A DNA stretch of 64,000 nucleotides, taken from assembly GCF_021018895.1 (NCBI RefSeq), contig NC_079369.1, forward strand, positions 10,688,194-10,752,193, given 5' to 3'. Within the stretch, counting starts at the first letter, position 1; every line of letters begins with the position of its first letter. This document shows, piece by piece, positions 34,592 through 64,000 of the stretch. Origin of the DNA: Seriola aureovittata. Lineage: Eukaryota; Chordata; Actinopteri; Carangiformes; Carangidae. The notes beneath the pieces are model-generated. The model saw nothing but the letters and a program-made list of their open reading frames with translations, searched no databases and was not told the origin of the DNA. The translations under genes and the position numbers were made by a program.

Positions 34592-36422
34592 GAGGGTGGT
34601 GTCCCAGAGGAGTAGAGACCAATAAATCACCGTGCCGTCTCTGTGCTGACACCCAGCTTGTCTGATGAGGGACAGGGAAAGGGTGGGGGCAAAGTGAGGC
34701 AGCAGTGAGGGGATGAAGGAGGCGGTGGGGTGGGATGGGATGAGATGGGGGAGGGGTGGCGGGGGGCACCACCATGACAACACTGTGGCCTTGTCTTCAT
34801 GTCACTCAAGCCCACGCTGGGCAGGAGCCATTCTCAACCCCAATCGAAAAAGCCACTGGGGAAATTGGTGGGAGGTTAGTGGAGCTGGGAAGGGTGGGGA
34901 GTAAATAGGGATACCACGAAACCAAAAGTTTATGACCCCAACCAAAGTACCTTCCTCCAATATCATCTTTTTCCCCATGGGGTGCAATTTCCTTCAAGAG
35001 GGGTTCTCTCTGCTGTTGAACTGAACAAAGTTGAACTGAAGGAAACTATCCATAAAAAACAATCTTTTAACGCACCTTTGTAATCAGAAGTGATTGATTT
35101 GTATTACAGGAGTTATTCTGAAATGAAACTCTGTAGTTGTTAAGAAACTTGATTTCATTCCTTTAAGATGAGTCACTGATTTTCTCCATTTCCCAGAACT
35201 CCATATTTTCAAGAATAGGGGGTGGAACTTGTTGCATTCAAATACATGTAAAAACTACTGCGCATGGTGAGAGCGATAGAGAATAGAATAGAAATAGTGG
35301 AACATTTCCATGTCAAAGATTTTGTCATAGCACTTCAATGCAACATGTCTAGTGACTCCAATGCATTCTGGTCTGTAGAGGCTATACTGCTAATGGAGAA
35401 ATTGGCTTCCCTGCTGTGTCTACAGTGGATTCCTACCGCTATAACTGTTGGGTCTGCAAGGAAGGCCTTCCTCTTTGATTCTGACAGACTGTCTCCACAA
35501 CCTGATGTTTCCCACTGATGTTTTACATAGCTGAACATTTTTTACCATCAAATTGTATTGCACAAGTAGCTCTAGTGCTCTGAACTGATGTGGGGTAATC
35601 TAGATTTGGCTCTTTCATCACTGGAATTACAACAACAAGGAGTGCCAAAGAAATGCACTGTGCTTTAGCAATACTTTCCATTTTGATGGTGTTTAAGTGG
35701 ACTTTTTGTTTGAACTTTTGCTTTTGAATTGGTTTTAAGTATACAGTCCCACAGCTGCCCAGGAGAATGCACCAGACAGGTGAAGCTTATTGATCCAAGC
35801 AAAACATTGTAATAACCGCTCTCATCGTGTTGCCTTCCAGTAAACTAAGGAAAAGTGTAAGACACGACGGGTCACTGTCTCGACAGGATGTCTCTCCAGT
35901 AGACCATATCCAGTATTATTGGGGCATCATTTACTGCTAATATCACACTCACAGTTTGACACTGATATTGCTGTTGGCAACCACAAAGGAGTGAAGAGGT
36001 CTCTGAAGTTTCGTGGGAAGTGAACTTGTTTCCATCACTTCATTCAAAACCACTCCCTCCTGATGTTTTGCTGCTTGGTGATAATTCACCCACTGTATGG
36101 ATCACCTTTCACTGCTGCTCTCTTTCTTTGTCTTAAGTTGTGATTTAGAATGGGACGGTGCTGCTCCCTCGGGCACGTTCCACTGTTTTGCAGATTGGGA
36201 TAGGTGTGTGTTGGTGAGCACGTGTTTACTTACACCCAGCATACTTACATTTGGCAGAATTACAACCTCACAGGAGTGAACTAAAACCAAAAGCTCCTGT
36301 AGCATCATGACCATTGTGTCCTCTCCCATTGTGGGGCCACTTTGATGTCCCGTTGCTCTGAGCCACTGTGGAGGAGAGAAGGGCACTGTGGACTTGGTGT
36401 ATTTAATCACTGGAGCTCAGCC

Positions 36423-36423
<1 letters not shown>

Positions 36424-36453
<30 letters not shown>
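36424..36453. repeat. (CA)n microsatellite
   Basis: Fifteen perfect units, intergenic. Confidence 0.95.
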
Positions 36454-36458
<5 letters not shown>

Positions 36459-36647
36459 GCACTCCTTCATCTGACCTGCCAATAGCAATAATATGTGTCC
36501 TTCACTTATCATTTTCTATCATCTATATTATTATGCCTCCCCCCCAGCACAACGCAACGCAGCCTCATACATCCTGTGCAACCCCCTGCCTCCTGCCCCC
36601 GCCCCGTCACCCAGCCCAGCAAGCACTGTCTTTCCACACCCCCTCCA

Positions 36648-36669
36648 ACACACACACACACACACACGC

Positions 36670-36709
<40 letters not shown>
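36648..36709. repeat. (CA)n microsatellite with CG interruptions
   Basis: CA units broken by two CGCA variants in the first half and perfect afterwards. Confidence 0.95.
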
Positions 36710-36710
<1 letters not shown>

Positions 36711-36986
36711 AACATGAAACATCTCCCTGTGCAGCAGCAGACTGCAAAGCACTGCATTCCTCATGACTTTTTTTTTTTCTAATAAATGTGATCCCAGAAT
36801 CCGAGAGGGAGACCAGTGCTGTGCATTAAAATTCATGGGGAAAAAAATGGCAATAAAATTTTTCTTTCTCTCTCTCTTCCCCCTCTTTCTCTCCTTCCCT
36901 CTCCACTCTCCCCACTTGCTCCCCTCACCCGTCTCTCTTTTTCATTCCCTCACTTGTCTGCTAAGCGCACACACATGCGCAAGCCA

Positions 36987-36987
<1 letters not shown>

Positions 36988-37039
<52 letters not shown>
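36988..37039. repeat. (CA)n microsatellite
   Basis: About 26 perfect units inside a pyrimidine-rich region (36860-37230) that is itself low complexity. Confidence 0.95.
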
Positions 37040-37043
<4 letters not shown>

Positions 37044-37226
37044 CACACTTTTTTTCATCACCCGTGTGCACTCTCCCTCTCTTTCAATCTCTAACCCTCC
37101 TACTGGCTCCTCTTTCTCAGCATCCCCCCTGCTGTCCTTCATCCTTTATTCTTTTCCTCCTCCCTCCCTCCCTCCCTCCCTCTCTCCCTGCCTCCCCCTC
37201 TGCCTTTCCTCTCTCTGTCTCTTTCT

Positions 37227-37257
<31 letters not shown>

Positions 37258-37277
37258 ACACACACAAACACACACAT
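37227..37277. repeat. (CA)n microsatellite
   Basis: CA units with GACA and AACA variants, preceded by (CCCT)n/(CTCC)n at about 37160-37185. Confidence 0.9.
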
Positions 37278-37859
37278 ATATATACTCACACAAACACACA
37301 CCCATCTATATTTTCCAACTCCACCTCTGGCAGGTTGTGATTTCCACTGTCAGAAATTGCTTTTTCAATATCTCTCTCTCTAATTATGAGCCCCGCTAAA
37401 GGGGTCGTGCCACCAGAATACCAATTTTTCAACCATTTCTCCCTTCTTCTCCACAATAATTCTCCTTTTCCAGGTAACAACAATACGCATATTCAATATG
37501 TGGCCATGCAAGCGTTGCAGCATTATCACTGGTGTATTTCTGCAGGGTTCTGATGCCCTCTTGGGCTCTGATTTAGATCCATTTGGTCTTTTCATGTTTG
37601 GTCAGTTCCCTGTGGTCATGATTAATTTTTGACATCTAGGAATGAAAAGGGTGATGCAGATGTTAGAGCAAAGTCTATTTATTTCCACATGGACAAGGAC
37701 AAAATGGGGGAAATGTGAGATTTCTGAATGCATTGACGGTTTGTGGGAAGAAAAAGGAAAACCACTGAATCCTGATACATCCACCACACAACTCCTCAAT
37801 CACTCCCTGTTCCCAGGAAAGGGTTAACCTCACTGAGCGGTTGTAGCCTGCTTGATTGA

Positions 37860-37990
37860 CGTGAGGAGCATTGTGCTACCTATACCCTCCAATCAGCAAC
37901 CGGTCATCTTAGCCCACGTGGGTGTTCTCAATACTCATTGGCTCATTTTACCAGTGTTTACTGTGCTGAGGCCGAGCCCCACGTGGAGAT
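37860..37990 (+). promoter_or_regulatory. Candidate upstream regulatory block of tle2
   Basis: Contains a CACGTG E-box within CCCACGTGGG, a second CACGTG further on within CCCCACGTGG, a CCAATCAG CCAAT box and ATTGGCT (inverted CCAAT). A TGTGGGAA RBPJ/CSL-type word lies just upstream at 37742-37749. The clustering about 1 kb before the start codon suggests promoter function. This is inferred from motifs only. Confidence 0.35.
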
Positions 37991-38430
37991 TTCATTCAAT
38001 CACTGAACAATTCCTCTGAACCTCTCCTTTCTAAAGAACATTTTTGCAGTTTTTATAAAATTAAAATGTCCTAATTGTGTGGATAGATTTTCAATTACAT
38101 GGCAATAAGCGGATGAAACTAATTACAATGCAACACTAACACGAGAAGAAAACCAGCAAAGGTTTCTTTGCAAATATCATCAGGGTATTTGAAGAACAGC
38201 GTTGTGTGAATGCTCGACGTTTCTGATTTGCCCAGTGTTTATAACTTATGCGGGACAAAATATTTTTTTCTGTAAAAGGAACGATTCCAAACCGGCAGGT
38301 TATTATTAATTTTGATAAGACAATTTTTGTGTGTGTTTGTGTGTGTGGAAGGGAGCAGTAAACCGTGTCTTTAGGTCTCCCCCCACTCCTTAAAGAAAGC
38401 TACTCATATGTTATGTCCCATTGAGGATCA

Positions 38431-38975
38431 GAGAAGGGGGGAGTGACAGAAGTGAGGGACTGGGAGTGTTGTGTGAAAAGAGTGCAGGCCAACGAGCGAG
38501 ACAAAAGAGGCTGCGGCTGCATTGAATGTGCTGGTGGTGTGTCCGTCTCCGAAGCCACAGGCAAACCACATTCCCCCCCACCTCTGGCCTTTATGCTACA
38601 GACGGCGAAAATATATCGGAGAGGGAAACCAATTGCGATATTGTAATTGCTGGAAGCGCAAAGTTGAGGACTTAGAAGAGAGCTCCCCTGGACCGGGTGT
38701 TTCTCCTCTCCTCTCCCCAGTCCTTACTACACGTCGAGTGCGGTGCGGTGGTGTGGGGTTGGAGATATAACCCAGAACAAAGGAGTCTTGAAGCAAGGAA
38801 TGAGCGAGCCGAGACTAGCTTTGCCATTACCTTTGAAACCGGGCCAAATGCCTCTCTGAGACCAACAATAGTACATTGGCTGCTCGTATTTCTCGACGAA
38901 GCTTTCCGCCCCAAAAGGGAGAAAGAAGAAGGACAAAAAAAACCGCACACGGAGGCGCACAAGTCGGCGGCTACA
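38431..38975 (+). promoter_or_regulatory. tle2: Probable tle2 5' UTR / CpG-rich promoter
   Basis: The sequence before the start codon is CpG-rich compared with the surroundings and contains several ATGs (for example the 67-codon frame from 38443). If transcribed, those would be upstream ORFs that could dampen translation. The transcription start is not determined. Confidence 0.45.
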
Positions 38976-63578
<24,603 letters not shown>

Positions 63579-64000
63579 GTGAGTGAACTCTAGATATGTA
63601 TGTATGCATCTCTCTCTCTCACCCTGTCATCCCTCTTGCCTCATACTCCTAAAGCTTTACATTATTCTCTTGCATTACTATCACTGCCTCCTTTCTTTTG
63701 CCCCCCATTAGCTCTACTCCTAATAATGTTTTTTCAGGTGTGTGTGTGTGTGTGCGCCACTGTAATGTCAGTCTTCTGTCTGATGGGCCTATATAGCACC
63801 GTTATGCTGTGGAGGCGTTAATAGGATCCACAAACAGAATTCATTTCTCCACCACAGACAGATGAGAATACTTTGTCCTTACCCGAGCCTCCAAAACAGC
63901 CTCCCCTCTCGCCCCTCATAAATCCCTGTCTGTTGCTGCCTCTGTGCTCCCTCCCGCTATCCCTCCGTCCATCCATCCATCCCTCCCACTTCTGCCCTGA
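63579..64000 (+). other. tle2: Start of tle2 intron 4
   Basis: Noncoding, pyrimidine-rich, with a short (GT)n at about 63738-63754 and (ATCC)n near 63970-63984. Nothing else recognised. Confidence 0.8.

Larger units (their letters stand above)
24411..38430. other. Intergenic region between plpp2 and tle2
   Basis: About 14 kb without a gene I can support on either strand. The open frames near 26265-26558 (+), 26616-27008 (-) and 30808-30950 (+) match no family I recognise and lack exon context. The region holds poly(C) at 29669-29703, a CG/CA alternating block at 32059-32132, a CTCF-like motif at 32636-32649, a telomere-like element at 34106-34271 and clustered (GT)n/(CA)n tracts from 34.0 to 37.3 kb. 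The last 0.6 kb, with two CACGTG E-boxes and CCAAT, probably belongs to the tle2 promoter side. Confidence 0.5.

Noticed and set aside
34245..34775. Long - strand open frame rich in His-Thr and Pro-Ser
   Set aside because: It exists because (GT)n has no stops. There is no start context, domain or splice structure, and both strands and several frames are open.
36763..37383. 206-codon + strand frame with His-Thr and Leu-Ser strings
   Set aside because: It runs across two (CA)n tracts and a pyrimidine-rich stretch; pure low-complexity translation.

Overview
The window looks like nuclear DNA of a teleost fish, probably a percomorph. Genes are split by long introns with GT/AG boundaries. Dinucleotide microsatellites, mostly (CA)n/(GT)n, are very frequent, and several interspersed repeats resemble families I know from percomorph genomes. 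Nothing looks bacterial or viral. Almost all the long open frames are artefacts of repeats (His-Thr, Cys-Val or Leu-Ser strings).

Three loci can be supported, all on the + strand. (1) Positions 1.07-3.12 kb hold exons resembling the membrane-proximal fibronectin type III domains and transmembrane segment of a gp130/IL-12R/IL-27R-type class I cytokine receptor. This copy looks damaged: a +1 frameshift, a missing splice donor, an awkward last junction and no visible JAK-binding tail exon. It is either a decaying gene or carries sequence errors. (2) Positions 6.50-21.44 kb hold a complete six-exon phospholipid phosphatase 2 gene (plpp2; 294 residues). All three lipid phosphatase motifs are intact, the splice sites are canonical, intron 1 is 11.4 kb and the 3' UTR/flank is long. 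(3) From 38.98 kb to beyond the right edge lie the first four coding exons (99 residues) of a Groucho/TLE co-repressor, most likely tle2, with introns of about 10.5, 10.4 and 3.3 kb. They encode an Ala/Pro-rich leader and the start of the tetramerising Q domain.

The rest is noncoding. Between plpp2 and tle2 (about 24.4-38.4 kb) I see no convincing gene. Mobile remnants include a 552-bp PIF/Harbinger-like MITE with long inverted ends and a TTA target duplication (tle intron 1), a second MITE in the plpp2 3' flank, a Harbinger MADF-type fragment in plpp2 intron 1, four degenerate copies of one AT-rich family, one copy of another common fish repeat, and two copies in opposite orientation of an element with telomere-like motifs bordered by (CA)n/(GT)n.

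PLPP2 and TLE2 both map to human 19p13.3, so their presence here on one strand fits conserved synteny. Their proteins do unrelated jobs (dephosphorylating lipid phosphates at membranes; transcriptional co-repression in Notch/Wnt pathways), and nothing suggests a shared function. The observations most worth checking are the damaged receptor, a perfect 14-bp hairpin in the plpp2 3' UTR, a (CA)n tract seven bases inside the tle exon 3 splice donor, CTCF-like sites around plpp2, and the long-TIR MITE. I found no evidence of a wholly new biological system.
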